Source of the DNA: Planctomycetota bacterium
Lineage (GTDB): Bacteria > Planctomycetota > UBA8742 > UBA2392
Direction of reading: 5' to 3'
NCBI GenBank assembly: GCA_022071975.1
Contig: JAJVIO010000008.1
Location: 124,001-188,000, forward strand
DNA length: 64,000 nucleotides
In this document: piece by piece, positions 1 through 8,878 of the stretch
How positions within the stretch are numbered: position 1 is the stretch's first letter
Layout: every line of letters starts with the position of its first letter
Program-made: the position numbers and the translations under genes
Notes under the pieces: model-generated
Database searches by the model: none
Seen by the model: only the letters and a program-made list of their open reading frames with translations
What the model was told of the DNA's origin: nothing

Positions 1-626
1 CGGATCAGGAAGCTTAGCAGGTCGAGCATCATCTCGATTGCCGCGTTGCCCTGCTCGCGCGGGGTGGTCAACACCAGGTTGGGCAATCCCAGTTGTTCCA
101 TGCCCAGGCTCAGCATGCTGAGCCGGCCTGGGCCACCGTCGGCGATGCTGATGCCGTTCCAGAGCATCACCGGCAGCAGGCCTTCGGCGTTCGCCACGTC
201 CAGCACGAATTCCGCCTTGTGGGTCGCACCGGTTGCGCCCCAGTACACGCCAACGGCCGTCGAGCTCTCGACCACAGCGGCGACCACCTTGGTGAACAGC
301 TCCAGTGCCTCGACGGTGATGATGTCGTCGGCGCCCATCAGCGTGACCATGGCGTGGGCCGGGTACTCGGGCAGTTGCCAGCCGCTGCCGAGCGCGGAGA
401 TGCTGTAGGGCACGTATTGCTCGGCCTCGCCGTCCGGCACCGGCGCCGGCACAAACGCCACGAATGCCGTCTGGCCGTTCGCCAGCGCTACCGAGAAGAT
501 GTCTTCGCCATCCTCGGCCGGCTCGGCTTCCAGCGCCTGGCCCAGCCGCGCGCCGAGCGCCGCCGCGAACGCTTCGGGCTTGGTCGGTTCTGTACGGCCC
601 AGCAGCACGAATGCGAGTTGCGGCAT
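1..626 (-). CDS. DUF4261-like protein, 3' end outside the window
   Basis: An uninterrupted minus-strand frame starts at the ATG at 626 (MPQLAFVLLG) and stays open for 208 codons to the window edge. It is absent from the ORF track because its stop lies outside. The segment YWGATGATHKAEF followed by LPVMLWNGISI resembles DUF4261 (suppressor-of-fused-like) proteins from memory. No signal peptide is visible. It starts 8 bases after the stop of the upstream thioesterase, so the two are probably co-transcribed. Function is unknown and the family assignment is moderate. Confidence 0.6.
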   Translation of the reverse strand, partial: MPQLAFVLLGRTEPTKPEAFAAALGARLGQALEAEPAEDGEDIFSVALANGQTAFVAFVPAPVPDGEAEQYVPYSISALGSGWQLPEYPAHAMVTLMGADDIITVEALELFTKVVAAVVESSTAVGVYWGATGATHKAEFVLDVANAEGLLPVMLWNGISIADGGPGRLSMLSLGMEQLGLPNLVLTTPREQGNAAIEMMLDLLSFLI

Positions 627-634
627 GGCGTCTC

Positions 635-1102
635 CTACTCCGGCTTCACGGCTTTGTAGAGGCCGGTGCGGTGGCTGTCGGGCACCAGCCACTTCTTGAA
701 CAGGTCGTGGTACTTCTGGGGCAGCTCGATGCCCGTGAAGCTGTCCATGTCGAGGCAGACTGTCACCAGGCTGGCCTCCACGGCGCGGATCTTCTTGTTC
801 TCGCGCGCGGTGTCGCCGGTGTAGGTCCAGGTGATGCTCTTGGTGCCGATCTTCTGGATGCCGAGGCTGATCTCGACCTGGTCGCCGAAGCGCAGGGGCT
901 TCAGGTAATCCACTTCCATGTGCACGGTGGGAAAGCCGATGCGCTCCACATCGAGCAGGTGGTTGTAGCGGATGCCGATGCCGCGCTCGAAGAAGTCTTC
1001 AAAGCAGCAGTGGAAGTAATGCAGGAAGCGCGGGTAGTACAGGATGCCCGCGTGGTCCACGTCGCTGAAGCGGATCGGGTAGGTCGATGAAAACAGTGCC
1101 AT
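635..1102 (-). CDS. YbgC/4-hydroxybenzoyl-CoA-type acyl-CoA thioesterase
   Basis: A 155-residue single hot-dog domain protein, the normal length for this family. The N-terminal motif FSDVDHAGILYYPRF carries the family's catalytic Asp and the helix that starts the fold. These enzymes hydrolyse short or aromatic acyl-CoA thioesters in the cytoplasm; the substrate cannot be read from sequence. It lies between a di-haem cytochrome gene and the DUF4261-like gene on the same strand, and a shared transcript is likely. Confidence 0.85.
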   Translation of the reverse strand: MALFSSTYPIRFSDVDHAGILYYPRFLHYFHCCFEDFFERGIGIRYNHLLDVERIGFPTVHMEVDYLKPLRFGDQVEISLGIQKIGTKSITWTYTGDTARENKKIRAVEASLVTVCLDMDSFTGIELPQKYHDLFKKWLVPDSHRTGLYKAVKPE

Positions 1103-1155
1103 GGCTGGTCCTTGTCCGTTGCGAGCGTGATCCTAACGCTTTACGCGACATTCCT

Positions 1156-1929
1156 CTACTTGCCGCCCACCTTTGCCACCCAGGCCGCCAGGTCGGCGCG
1201 CTGCTGCTCGCTCAAGCGCGCGGCAAAACTCGGCATCGCCGATCCCGGAACGCCGTTGCTGATCACCGTGTAGATGCTGTCGAGCGGCCTCTCCCCGGCG
1301 GGCAAGTAAATGAAGTCGCCTTTCGCCAGTGCCGGCGGTTTGCGCGGCGTGCTGATGAACTTCGCGGCCGGGCCGTCGCCCTTGGCATCGTGGCCGTGGC
1401 AACCGGCGCACTCGCGCTGGAACAGTACGCGGCCGCGCCCGGCGTCGCCTGCGGGCGCGACTGCGCGAACTGTGGGCCAGGGCTTGTTGATGTCCGAGCG
1501 CGACTTGAGGGTCAGCAGAAACTCAACGACTCTGCGGCCTTGCTCGTTGAGTTTTGTCTGCCCGGGCTCGAACAAGTGGCGCTGGGCGGGCATCTGTGAG
1601 CCGGCGTAGACGTCCTCGGGCTTCCAGAAGTGTGCGGTGTGCCAGTCGGCATTGAAGCGAGCACCCACACCCGCAAGGTCGGGCCCCATGGGGCGCACGC
1701 CGGCGGCCTGCGCACCGAAGGCTTCGGTCAGCTCGGCCTGTAGGGTGCTGACAGCATGGCACTGCCAGCAGCCGGCCTGTACATAAGCTGCGGCGAGTTC
1801 CTTGTCGAAGGCCTGGGGCGGCGCGGGATCGGCCACCGGCTCAGCGGGCGGATTGGCGACAAACCCGATCACCAGGAACAGCACAGCAAGCGCCGGCACA
1901 CCAATGATGGCAATTTTCTCGCCGTCCAT
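1156..1929 (-). CDS. Membrane-anchored di-haem cytochrome c
   Basis: 257 residues with an uncleaved N-terminal membrane anchor (about residues 7-25) and two c-type haem motifs, CWQCH (54-58) and CAGCH (174-178). The region between them (MGPDLAGVGARF, then SQMPAQRHLF) resembles the FixO/CcoO mono-haem subunit of cbb3 oxidases. The C-terminal half is a class I cytochrome c with a likely Met axial ligand in the MPSF motif near residue 231. It probably carries electrons on the periplasmic face. No oxidase catalytic subunit is in the window, so the partner is unknown. Confidence 0.85.
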   Translation of the reverse strand: MDGEKIAIIGVPALAVLFLVIGFVANPPAEPVADPAPPQAFDKELAAAYVQAGCWQCHAVSTLQAELTEAFGAQAAGVRPMGPDLAGVGARFNADWHTAHFWKPEDVYAGSQMPAQRHLFEPGQTKLNEQGRRVVEFLLTLKSRSDINKPWPTVRAVAPAGDAGRGRVLFQRECAGCHGHDAKGDGPAAKFISTPRKPPALAKGDFIYLPAGERPLDSIYTVISNGVPGSAMPSFAARLSEQQRADLAAWVAKVGGK

Positions 1930-1965
1930 GCCGCGGGTTTAGCGGCTTACGCGCGCAGCGGCAAG

Positions 1966-3171
1966 TCAACGCAGCTTGTCGTATTCGCGGGCCCGCTTGA
2001 CCAGCGTGTCGTCGCTGCTTTCCTCGATCACCCGCTTGTAGGCCTTGCGAGCGGCGTCACACTCGCCGATCACGTGGTGGCAGACGCCGATGTTGATCAG
2101 CACCTTGAAGTTATCGGGCTCGCGCAGCAGCCAGCGCTGGTACAACTCGAGCGCGCGGCGCGCCGAATGCTCCTGCGTGCACTTGAATTCCGCGCCCACC
2201 ACCTCCGGGTTCGCGTGGCGCCGCCAGGCGTCAGCCGCGCGGGCCAGCAGTTCCGCGGAGCACGGGTCAAGCTTCAGCGCGTCCTCGATGAGCTTCGCCT
2301 GCGTTTCCGGCTGGGTGTCCGGCGTGTTGGCGGCGAGCTCCACATAGGTGGCGATCTTCTTCAGGTCGTCGGCGATGCGTTGCAGCGTCTTCTCGGCCTC
2401 GGTTTTCTGCTTTGCATCGGAGTCGCCGAACTTGGCGAGCCACTGCCGTAGCGCAAAGGCGATTTCATCGAGAGTCATGGTGCGTTTGTCCGGCGCGGCG
2501 TACTGCGCCAGCGGGCCGTTGAGGCCTTCCTTCGCCTCCACCTTGCGCTGCTTTTCGCGCTGTTCGGCTTCTTTCTTGGGCAGCAGCACTCGCCGCCAGG
2601 TCATGAACTCGCCGTCCCAATCCTCCCCCACCGCGAGCTTGTCCTTGAGGGCCCAGCCGTGGTGTTCGCAGACGAACTCAGCGATGTCCTCGCGCAGCGC
2701 TTCTTCGCGCTCGTACACCACTGTCAGCACGCGGTTGCCCAGCATCGGGTCCGGCGCGTTCAGGTACAGCCAGCACGCAAAGGCGATTACGTCCGGGTTG
2801 TCCTGGTTGCTGCGCACGGGGTAGGTCACGGCCATGTATTGCGGCAGCCACTGCTCCCACTTGAACTGGACGCGCTCACCGGCCGGCGTGCGCGTGACGT
2901 TGCCTTTGCCGTCCGTCGTCTCCACAAGCTCCGCCGCGACCAGCAAGTCGTTCTTCACATCCAGGATGCGGTAAGGCCGCGCGCCGCCGGCGCCGTCGGG
3001 AAAGTGTGTTTCCGGGCAGCGTCCGGCCGCGCACTCGTCGCTGACCCAGGCCCGGAATTGGGCGTGCCAGTCGTCGGCAATCTTGCGCAGGAAGACTTTT
3101 TCAACCAGGCCGCCGGCCGCCAGGGGCGAGGCAATGGCAAGCGCCAGCAGCAACGGGATTGTCTTGAGCAT
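1966..3171 (-). CDS. Secreted TPR-containing protein, paralogue 1
   Basis: 401 residues from the ATG at 3171. The ORF-track start at 3183 is a TTG, and starting at 3171 gives a clean signal peptide (MLKTIPLLLALAIASPLAAG). The mature protein shares the blocks TYPVRSNQDNPDVIAFACWLY, NRVLTVV and WRRVLLPKKEAEQREKQR with the next gene. The C-terminus has TPR-like helices (about residues 305-395). This is the first of three tandem same-strand paralogues; function is not recognised. It is likely periplasmic. Confidence 0.7.
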   Translation of the reverse strand: MLKTIPLLLALAIASPLAAGGLVEKVFLRKIADDWHAQFRAWVSDECAAGRCPETHFPDGAGGARPYRILDVKNDLLVAAELVETTDGKGNVTRTPAGERVQFKWEQWLPQYMAVTYPVRSNQDNPDVIAFACWLYLNAPDPMLGNRVLTVVYEREEALREDIAEFVCEHHGWALKDKLAVGEDWDGEFMTWRRVLLPKKEAEQREKQRKVEAKEGLNGPLAQYAAPDKRTMTLDEIAFALRQWLAKFGDSDAKQKTEAEKTLQRIADDLKKIATYVELAANTPDTQPETQAKLIEDALKLDPCSAELLARAADAWRRHANPEVVGAEFKCTQEHSARRALELYQRWLLREPDNFKVLINIGVCHHVIGECDAARKAYKRVIEESSDDTLVKRAREYDKLR

Positions 3172-3254
3172 GATCAGTCGCAACAGGGGAGAGAGCGGGG
3201 GCGTTGCGTCTGCCTATGAGTAGACCGCGCGGGCACGGGCCTACATGTGTTCTG

Positions 3255-3290
3255 AAAAAAACCGGGGCCCGGTTTCCCGGGCCCCGGTTT
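3255..3290 (-). terminator. Rho-independent terminator after TPR paralogue 2
   Basis: A perfect 14-bp stem (AAACCGGGGCCCGG and its complement) with a four-base loop. On the minus strand the stem is followed by a run of T residues. It sits about 15 bp after the stop of the 3305-4648 gene and separates it from the 1966-3171 gene, so those two paralogues are probably separate transcription units. Confidence 0.85.
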
Positions 3291-3304
3291 GGATGGCTGC
3301 TTGG

Positions 3305-4648
3305 TTACTTGTCGTCTTTCTTGGCGCGATTCTGGTCGCCCTGGTCCATGTTTCGGATCAGCGCCTTGGCCGTCAGACCGTTGCCCGCGTTGCCGTCGAT
3401 TTCGATCACCTTCTCGTAGTACGGCCGGGCCTGCTTGCTGTTTTCCAGCGCCTGGTAGCAGCGCCCCAGCGCCATCAGGAAGCCCGTGTTGTTCGGGAAG
3501 GCCTGCACGATGATCTCGTAATGCGGAATGGCCTTCTTCATGCCGTCGGCTCGGTCGCAGCTGTTGCCGTGGGGCGCCGGGTTGCCCCAGGTGTACCATG
3601 CGTTGGCGACCTGGCTGCGCAGGTTGTAGTCCATGGGGTCGATCAGCAGGATCTGCTCCAGGAACTCGGCCTTTTTCTTCATCTCGTTGGCGTCGCCGTC
3701 AGTGGCCATTTTGCGAGACTGGTCAAGGTTGTCCTTGATCAGCGCAAGATCGTCGGTGATCGAGTCCTGGATCTCCTGCAGCTTGTCGGTGTTCTTGGTG
3801 TCTTTCAGGAAGTCCGACGAGCCATACTTGATCTTGAACTGCTTGATCTCCCACTCGATCAACACCAGCTGCCGGGTCGGAGGCACACGGCGGGGCGGGC
3901 GGCCCTTGTAATCGCCGCGCGCGCGGATCAGTTCCTTGAACTCGTTTGCCGCGTCGGTCTCGCGCTGCTTGAGGCGCTTCTCGTGCTCTTCAGGCGTCAC
4001 CAGCACGACGCGCTCAAGCTGGTAGTCAATGTCCCAGGCGTTCCAGGCTTTCAGGCCTTCCGAGGGCCGCGTCCACTTTTCCTTGTCGCAGATATACGCC
4101 TCGATCAGCGGCGCCAGGTCTTTGTCGCGGCCGTGCACGATGGTCAGGACGCGGTTGGCCAGCTCGTTCTCTTTCTCCGCGTACAGCCAGGCCGCGAAAC
4201 CTACCAGGTCCGTGTTGTCCTGGTTGCCTTCGACCGGGTAGGTGCCGACGATCGACTTCGCCGGCCAGCCCTTCCATGCAAGCCACCCGAAGTCGTTGGT
4301 TTTTTCATAGACCGTGCGTCCGTTGGCATCCACGCCGTTGCGCACCATGTAGTAGGCGCTGAACTGCTTCTTGTTGGCGTCACGGATCTGGAACTTGTTG
4401 AGTTCTTTGGATGACTTCAGTTTGCCCTTCTCAATGCCGAAGGGCAGCCAGGTTTCAGGGAACTGGTTTTTGCTGGTGAGCGAAGCCACCCACTCCGGGA
4501 GCTTGTCGTACCACTTGGATGCTACGTCCGCCTCTTTCATGCCCTTGTGGGTCTTGGCGAACAGGTCTTCCGATGGGCCGGCAATCAGGCTGCCCGCGAA
4601 GCCGACGGCGACCAGCGCCGCCAGCAGAGTTGTCCCGAATCTCGTCAT
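3305..4648 (-). CDS. Secreted TPR-containing protein, paralogue 2
   Basis: 447 residues with a signal peptide (MTRFGTTLLAALVAVGFAGSLIAG). A GGAG-type ribosome site precedes the start. Central blocks TYPVEGNQDNTDLVGFAAWLY, ANRVLTIVHGRD and LERVVLV are shared with paralogue 1; a charged helical segment and C-terminal TPR-like repeats (about residues 320-425) follow. No enzyme motif is visible. Its position between two relatives indicates tandem duplication and divergence. Confidence 0.7.
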   Translation of the reverse strand: MTRFGTTLLAALVAVGFAGSLIAGPSEDLFAKTHKGMKEADVASKWYDKLPEWVASLTSKNQFPETWLPFGIEKGKLKSSKELNKFQIRDANKKQFSAYYMVRNGVDANGRTVYEKTNDFGWLAWKGWPAKSIVGTYPVEGNQDNTDLVGFAAWLYAEKENELANRVLTIVHGRDKDLAPLIEAYICDKEKWTRPSEGLKAWNAWDIDYQLERVVLVTPEEHEKRLKQRETDAANEFKELIRARGDYKGRPPRRVPPTRQLVLIEWEIKQFKIKYGSSDFLKDTKNTDKLQEIQDSITDDLALIKDNLDQSRKMATDGDANEMKKKAEFLEQILLIDPMDYNLRSQVANAWYTWGNPAPHGNSCDRADGMKKAIPHYEIIVQAFPNNTGFLMALGRCYQALENSKQARPYYEKVIEIDGNAGNGLTAKALIRNMDQGDQNRAKKDDK

Positions 4649-4713
4649 GCCTCTCTCCTCGTGCCCCTGGCACCTCCAAAGGTAACAATCAGGGTGTCTG
4701 TGGCAACCAAACG

Positions 4714-6009
4714 CTACTTGATCAGCTTCAGCTGCCCTTCCGCGAAATCGCGGTTCTTCTGGTCGCTCTCCGACATCTCCTTGATGCCGTCGGTGCGCCG
4801 GATCACCTCCTCATGGTGCTCCTTTGCGCGACCCTTATCCCCCGCCGCCAGCCAGTTCAATCCCGCATGGTTGTGATAGCCCAGCGCCTTCGGGAAAATC
4901 GCCAGCAGTTGCTCGTACAGAGTCGCCGCGCGCTTGGCGGCGGCCGGGTCTTCGGCCTTGCGCCCGCCGTCTGTGATCTTGGCGGCCTTGCTCCATGCTT
5001 CGGCGGCGGCGGCCAGGATGTCCGGGTTCAGCGGGTCGGCGCGCACCAGTGTGTCGTAGGCCTTCCCGGCGCTGGCCCAGTCGCCCTCGATGCCGAAACG
5101 GTCGGCCTTGAACTTCTCGGCCTCGACCCAGGCGATGTCGGCTTTTACGGCCTCGAGCATCGCCTCCAGGTCTTCCTTGGCGGCCTTCTTGGCCATGAAC
5201 GCGGTGCCGGTGTAGCGGCGCTCCCAGCGCTCGATGTACTTTTCGAGAATCACGAGCCGCATGCCTGGTGAAGCTTTGCGCTGGCCGGGCTTGCTCTTCA
5301 CGTCGCCGCCCTGCAGCTTCTCGAGGTCTTTGAAGGCCTTCTTGGCTTCTTTGTCCAGGTTCTTGAAGTGCTCGGCCGCGAGTTCCTTGGTCAGCAGCAA
5401 CCAACCGTCTTCATTGTGCTCGAGGTCGTGGGTGGCGATGGTTTCCAGCCCGCCGGGAGCGGACCAACCCAGCTTGGCGCACAGCCATTCGTCGATTTCC
5501 TTCTTGAGGGCCTCGCGCTCCTTCTCGCGACCGTCGAGAGGCACCAGCGCCGCCAGCTCAGCATTGGCGAGCATCGGCTTGCCCTTGCCGGCCAGCCAGC
5601 ACGCCAGGGAGACGATCTGCGCCGGCGTGCGCCCTTTGGGCGAGAGCCAGAAGGCCACGCCCTCCGGCGGCAGCTCGCTTATCTTGAACTTGTAGTCTTT
5701 GCCGTAGACGTCATAGGCGTATTCGGCCTTGTCCGCGAACCAACCGGTGGGCACCAGCGTGGTCCAGGTGGTCTGGTCGCCGTCTACGGCCGTGAGCTGC
5801 ACATAGACCTCGACCTTATTGACCAGGGCGTACATGCGCGGCTTGGCGACTTCGGACAGGCCGGCGGTGAGCAGCTTGGGCAGGCCGGCCTCGAACTCGG
5901 CGGCGACGTCGGTTTCGGACTTGCCGGGGAAGTGTGTTTCAACCAGGCCGGCCCATAGGGGCGCGGCGAACAGGGCAAGCAGCAGAGCGGAAAGCTGGAT
6001 CGAACGCAT
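4714..6009 (-). CDS. Secreted TPR-containing protein, paralogue 3
   Basis: The ORF track begins far upstream at 6324, but the ATG at 6009 starts a signal peptide (MRSIQLSALLLALFAAPLWAG) and gives 431 residues; the upstream part is intergenic repeat sequence. The layout matches its neighbours: an N-terminal globular region, SLACWLAGKGKPMLANAEL corresponding to the FA(C/A)WLY...NRVL block, a charged middle, and C-terminal helical repeats with ADPLNPDILAAAAEAW and KALGYHNHAGLNWLAAGD. It is the most diverged of the three. Function unknown. Confidence 0.65.
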   Translation of the reverse strand: MRSIQLSALLLALFAAPLWAGLVETHFPGKSETDVAAEFEAGLPKLLTAGLSEVAKPRMYALVNKVEVYVQLTAVDGDQTTWTTLVPTGWFADKAEYAYDVYGKDYKFKISELPPEGVAFWLSPKGRTPAQIVSLACWLAGKGKPMLANAELAALVPLDGREKEREALKKEIDEWLCAKLGWSAPGGLETIATHDLEHNEDGWLLLTKELAAEHFKNLDKEAKKAFKDLEKLQGGDVKSKPGQRKASPGMRLVILEKYIERWERRYTGTAFMAKKAAKEDLEAMLEAVKADIAWVEAEKFKADRFGIEGDWASAGKAYDTLVRADPLNPDILAAAAEAWSKAAKITDGGRKAEDPAAAKRAATLYEQLLAIFPKALGYHNHAGLNWLAAGDKGRAKEHHEEVIRRTDGIKEMSESDQKNRDFAEGQLKLIK

Positions 6010-6343
6010 GGGGGCAACCCTCGTAAACTCGAGTACGGTCGCCACAGGCGACACGGCCGGGAAATGCACAACACTCCCCAACCCATGGCCCCGTACTGTC
6101 AGTGGTAGAAATGCCAAAGGCCTTACGGATTGTGCGGAAAAACACCCCGCCAAGCAAACAAAACGCAAGGCCGTGGGGCAGGCTGCCAGCCTGCCGGCAG
6201 TTCGTGCTGAGGACTGCCGGGGCCCTGGCCCTCTTTTCAGGCCGCGAAGTTGGGGGGGGCAGACGCCGCCGTGAGCCTGTCGAATGGCCAGCCTGCCCCA
6301 GGAAGCAGGTACGCTCTGGTGCAACCGTCCAGGAACGTCACTT
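6010..6343. other. Intergenic region without a gene, repeat-rich
   Basis: No credible coding frame was seen. It holds a 25-bp palindromic repeat (6171-6195) whose exact inverted copy lies at 9678-9702. Next to it is a second short inverted repeat, CCGGCAG...CTGCCGG. The rest is featureless upstream DNA of the TPR paralogue 3 gene. Confidence 0.6.
6171..6195. repeat. Palindromic repeat, family C, copy 1
   Basis: The core is GGCAGGCT-GCC-AGCCTGCC, an 8-bp hairpin preceded by CCGTGG. The reverse complement recurs exactly at 9678-9702, giving an inverted pair that brackets the 6.2-9.7 kb accessory patch. Confidence 0.75.
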
Positions 6344-6919
6344 TCATTTGCTGGTGAAGCTGGCGTCCGAATCGCCGTAGCCCGTGGTGCCTGACAGCTC
6401 GTCGTAGCTGGGCTCGGCCGTCCAGGAGCCCTCCGTGTAATCGGGGTCAGCCTCGGCCGCGGGCAGGTCGAGGACCTGGAAGCCCTGGGTGGCGCCGTTC
6501 AGCGCGCCGTAGATGCTGTCGCTGCCGTCGTCCTGGACCACGATGGTGCTGCTGGTGGTGTCCAGCACCTCGCCGTACAGCACGCGGTTGCTGGCTGCGT
6601 TCGGCCGTACAACCCGCAGCTCGAGCCCGTTATAGGCGTCGGCCGTGAGCAGCAGGCCGCTGAGTGTAATGGTGGTCTGGCCGGCCGACGGTGTGTCGTT
6701 GGCGACGCCTGAGATGATGCTGTCGGGACAATCCAACAGTGACATGGTCACGCACCTGAGCCCGCATTGCGGGCGAAGGAACTTGTACCTCACAGTGTGC
6801 CCGTAATCAGTATAGGTATAGATGTCCGCAATGGCACCATTTTCATCCGTGCAGCCGGAAGTGCTCCCGTGCTGGTTGTGGCGCAGAGCCGTGCAAAGCA
6901 GCCTTGGGCGAACAAACAA
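6344..6919 (-). pseudogene. RHS/YD-repeat protein remnant with unrelated C-terminal tail
   Basis: The segment HNQHGSTSGCTDENGAIADI and the following YTYTDYG match the end of an RHS core, where family members read HxDHLGSxxxLTDxxGxxxxxYxYDxYG. The rest of an RHS core is missing upstream, where the 'start' is only a TTG, and the usual GRxYD...LGRFLxxDP sequence is missing downstream. Instead, about 130 Ser/Thr/Asp-rich residues of unknown type follow. It is best read as a broken or rearranged RHS cassette; whether it is expressed is unknown. Confidence 0.5.
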
Positions 6920-7322
6920 GACAGCTCCTCGTTACAATTCAGCCCCCAGAGCGGCGCTTAAAGGAGCCTGACCCCGTGACCCCCAGGCATCCACTGGGGG
7001 CAGATTGGCCCTTCCGAGGGAGAAGAGTCGTATGGAGGGGTTAGTTCAAAGCAAGAGCCCGATGCTGGATCCGGCATACCAGAAGCGAATCAAACGGGAA
7101 ATGCGTGGATGAACTTGGCCAAGAAGCCGTTTCAGTTCGATCTGTGGGCAATGTACGAGTCGGAGGGCGGGGGTACTCCATGTTGTCCGCAGTTCTTCTT
7201 CCGTTCTGTATACGAATGGAGCTATGATGGAAAAGAAGAGACAAAACGACACGCTGACTATGATGCTAAAGGCAAGAATCCTAAGGGAGGAGATCACCCA
7301 ATCTGGCAGGAGGGTTGGGGAG
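6920..7322. other. Gene-free stretch
   Basis: No recognisable gene. It contains a REP-like 15-mer (6961-6975, AAGGAGCCTGACCCC) whose inverted copy lies at 8825-8839. The small ORF 7109-7330 has no coding features I recognise. Base composition is lower in GC than the flanking core genes, consistent with acquired DNA. Confidence 0.5.
6961..6975 (-). repeat. RAYT-associated REP-like repeat, copy 1
   Basis: AAGGAGCCTGACCCC, the exact inverse of GGGGTCAGGCTCCTT at 8825-8839. A third version lies inside the transposase gene (9335-9375). Confidence 0.6.
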
Positions 7323-7922
7323 ATGAATAACCACTCCCGAAGCTCATCGACAGCATGCCGACAGCTTGTGAATGTAGTTATTGTTGTTGCCTTTTCCTGC
7401 TTGATGCTCCACATGGTGGGCTGCCGCGCCAGTGAGGGAGCAAACGACGTCCACGCGGTTTCGCCAGAGCTGTCAGGCGCTATGACGGACATCAACCCCC
7501 CGGCCCTTCAGCAACCGACTGGCGATGGCCATTCCGCAGATCCGGATTCTGGGTCGGGCCCATTGCATGCCATATGTCAGGATATGGCGTCTGCATTGTC
7601 TGAAGGCACCGACATGCCCCGAAAGTACGTTCACGACCAGCCCATTCAACTTATCGACACACTCACAGTCGCTGAACGCGCCGTATTAGTCCAGGGACTA
7701 CGGGACGAATTGTATCTCACTCAGCCCAACTCAGGGTTTATCGCAGATATCAACGGCGTCGCTCGAACTTGCAATGAGGCCCAAACAACAAACCCAGAAG
7801 GCCCCAACTTTTACGCATACTGGTATGTGGATGGTTCAGGCAGCCAGCTCGTGAGGCTGGAAAAGACGGACCGTGGATACTTGGCCCCGACGGAGCCATT
7901 TCGATTTGAGCCGAGAGACTAG
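7323..7922 (+). CDS. Hypothetical lipoprotein
   Basis: The ATG at 7323 (MNNHSRSSSTA) is preferred to the track start at 7224: a purine-rich GGAGGGTTGGGGAG site precedes it and the resulting N-terminus is a lipoprotein signal ending at MLHMVGC. The mature part of about 170 residues has a conserved-looking globular block (YVHDQPIQLIDTLTVAERA, later FYAYWYVDGSGSQLVRLEK). No family is recognised. It sits between inverted REP-like repeats in the accessory patch. Confidence 0.6.
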   Translation: MNNHSRSSSTACRQLVNVVIVVAFSCLMLHMVGCRASEGANDVHAVSPELSGAMTDINPPALQQPTGDGHSADPDSGSGPLHAICQDMASALSEGTDMPRKYVHDQPIQLIDTLTVAERAVLVQGLRDELYLTQPNSGFIADINGVARTCNEAQTTNPEGPNFYAYWYVDGSGSQLVRLEKTDRGYLAPTEPFRFEPRD

Positions 7923-8062
7923 GAGGAGAAATAGGCGGATGGGCGTAGTGACTCCGTGGCTTGCTTGGACCACGGGGTTTGGAACGTAAGCGTTCGGCCA
8001 AGTACACCTTGTCGTAGGTTGAAGTTGTTTCCATGCTCGCCGCCCATTTTTGGAGGCGGACG

Positions 8063-8194
8063 ATGACGAAGCGGGGTGAGCGATCTTCCGAGAAAGAGGC
8101 GTTCTGGAAGCTGGCCGTGGACGAGCGGCTGCGGAAGAGGGCGACACTCAACCACCAGACGCTCAGCCTGCAGCGCGGCCAAAGAACAGTCTAA
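8063..8194 (+). pseudogene. Possible IS66-type accessory protein remnant (43 aa)
   Basis: An ATG at 8063 opens a 43-codon frame whose first residues, MTKRGERSSEKEAFWKLAVDE, resemble the start of IS66-family small accessory proteins (EKEAFWR...). The family's following segment (SGLSVRxFCxxxxLxEPxFYxWR) is absent, so this would be a scrap. The similarity is short and could be chance. Confidence 0.25.
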
Positions 8195-8214
8195 TTCCGC
8201 TCCGCCTTCCTCGA

Positions 8215-8715
8215 TCACTGACGTTCCAAGATGCGTCGAACATGGAGACCTAAGTCCAAATCGATAACCAACTCAAACGGCCGATTCGTTTCAGCAATTC
8301 GATAGTCACCTTGCGCCGACGGCCCTACGTAGAGCACGACCGATCCGCTTGGGGATTCCCAGACATAAGGAGATCCCACCGGTGTCCGGAACTGCGGCGT
8401 ATCAGCGGCACCTCCATACGCCGGGACGATTCGCGAGTGGCGGACAAATTCGTGTTCCGCCAAGACGCTCAAGACATTTTCCACGTCCACCTGCTCAATA
8501 ACGGCTATGTCCATACTGGGCGGTCGCTGGTGTTGAACTACGCGCAAGGCAGGTCGACCAAACAATCCATCGATCTCTCCGCGAGATGTGTCGGTCCTGT
8601 TGTAGACGGTGCTGCACCCACATGCGAACAACGCAAGCGCCACCAACGCAAAGGACGTGCGTAGCTGCCCAAGAGTAGGGCGTCGCACTGGCGGGCTAGC
8701 ATAATTCTTAGTCAT
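8215..8715 (-). CDS. Hypothetical lipoprotein
   Basis: The ORF track begins at 8913, but the ATG at 8715 gives a 166-residue protein with a lipoprotein signal (basic start, SFALVALALFACGC). The mature protein is about 130 residues and contains VVQHQRPPSMDIAVIEQVDV, a possible ligand-binding or envelope domain that I cannot name. An alternative in-frame start exists at 8736. It is convergent with the 8063 remnant and divergent from the RAYT gene. Confidence 0.55.
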   Translation of the reverse strand: MTKNYASPPVRRPTLGQLRTSFALVALALFACGCSTVYNRTDTSRGEIDGLFGRPALRVVQHQRPPSMDIAVIEQVDVENVLSVLAEHEFVRHSRIVPAYGGAADTPQFRTPVGSPYVWESPSGSVVLYVGPSAQGDYRIAETNRPFELVIDLDLGLHVRRILERQ

Positions 8716-8824
8716 CGTACTCCTGTTTCTTCTCATAATCCAGGTTGCCTCCTTTGACCCGTAGCTGAGCGCTCTTGCAGTTCCCATCGCACCTTTCGTA
8801 GTCAGCTTGATAGAAAGGGATAAA

Positions 8825-8839
8825 GGGGTCAGGCTCCTT
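8825..8839 (+). repeat. RAYT-associated REP-like repeat, copy 2
   Basis: GGGGTCAGGCTCCTT, 40 bp upstream of the RAYT start and the exact inverse of 6961-6975. Confidence 0.6.
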
Positions 8840-8878
8840 ATACTTGCTGTTGTCGAGGCTGGTTGGTAGGCTCCCGTC

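Noticed and set aside
7109-7330. 73-residue ORF as a gene
   Set aside because: No motif, no ribosome site of note, and it overlaps the better supported lipoprotein start region.
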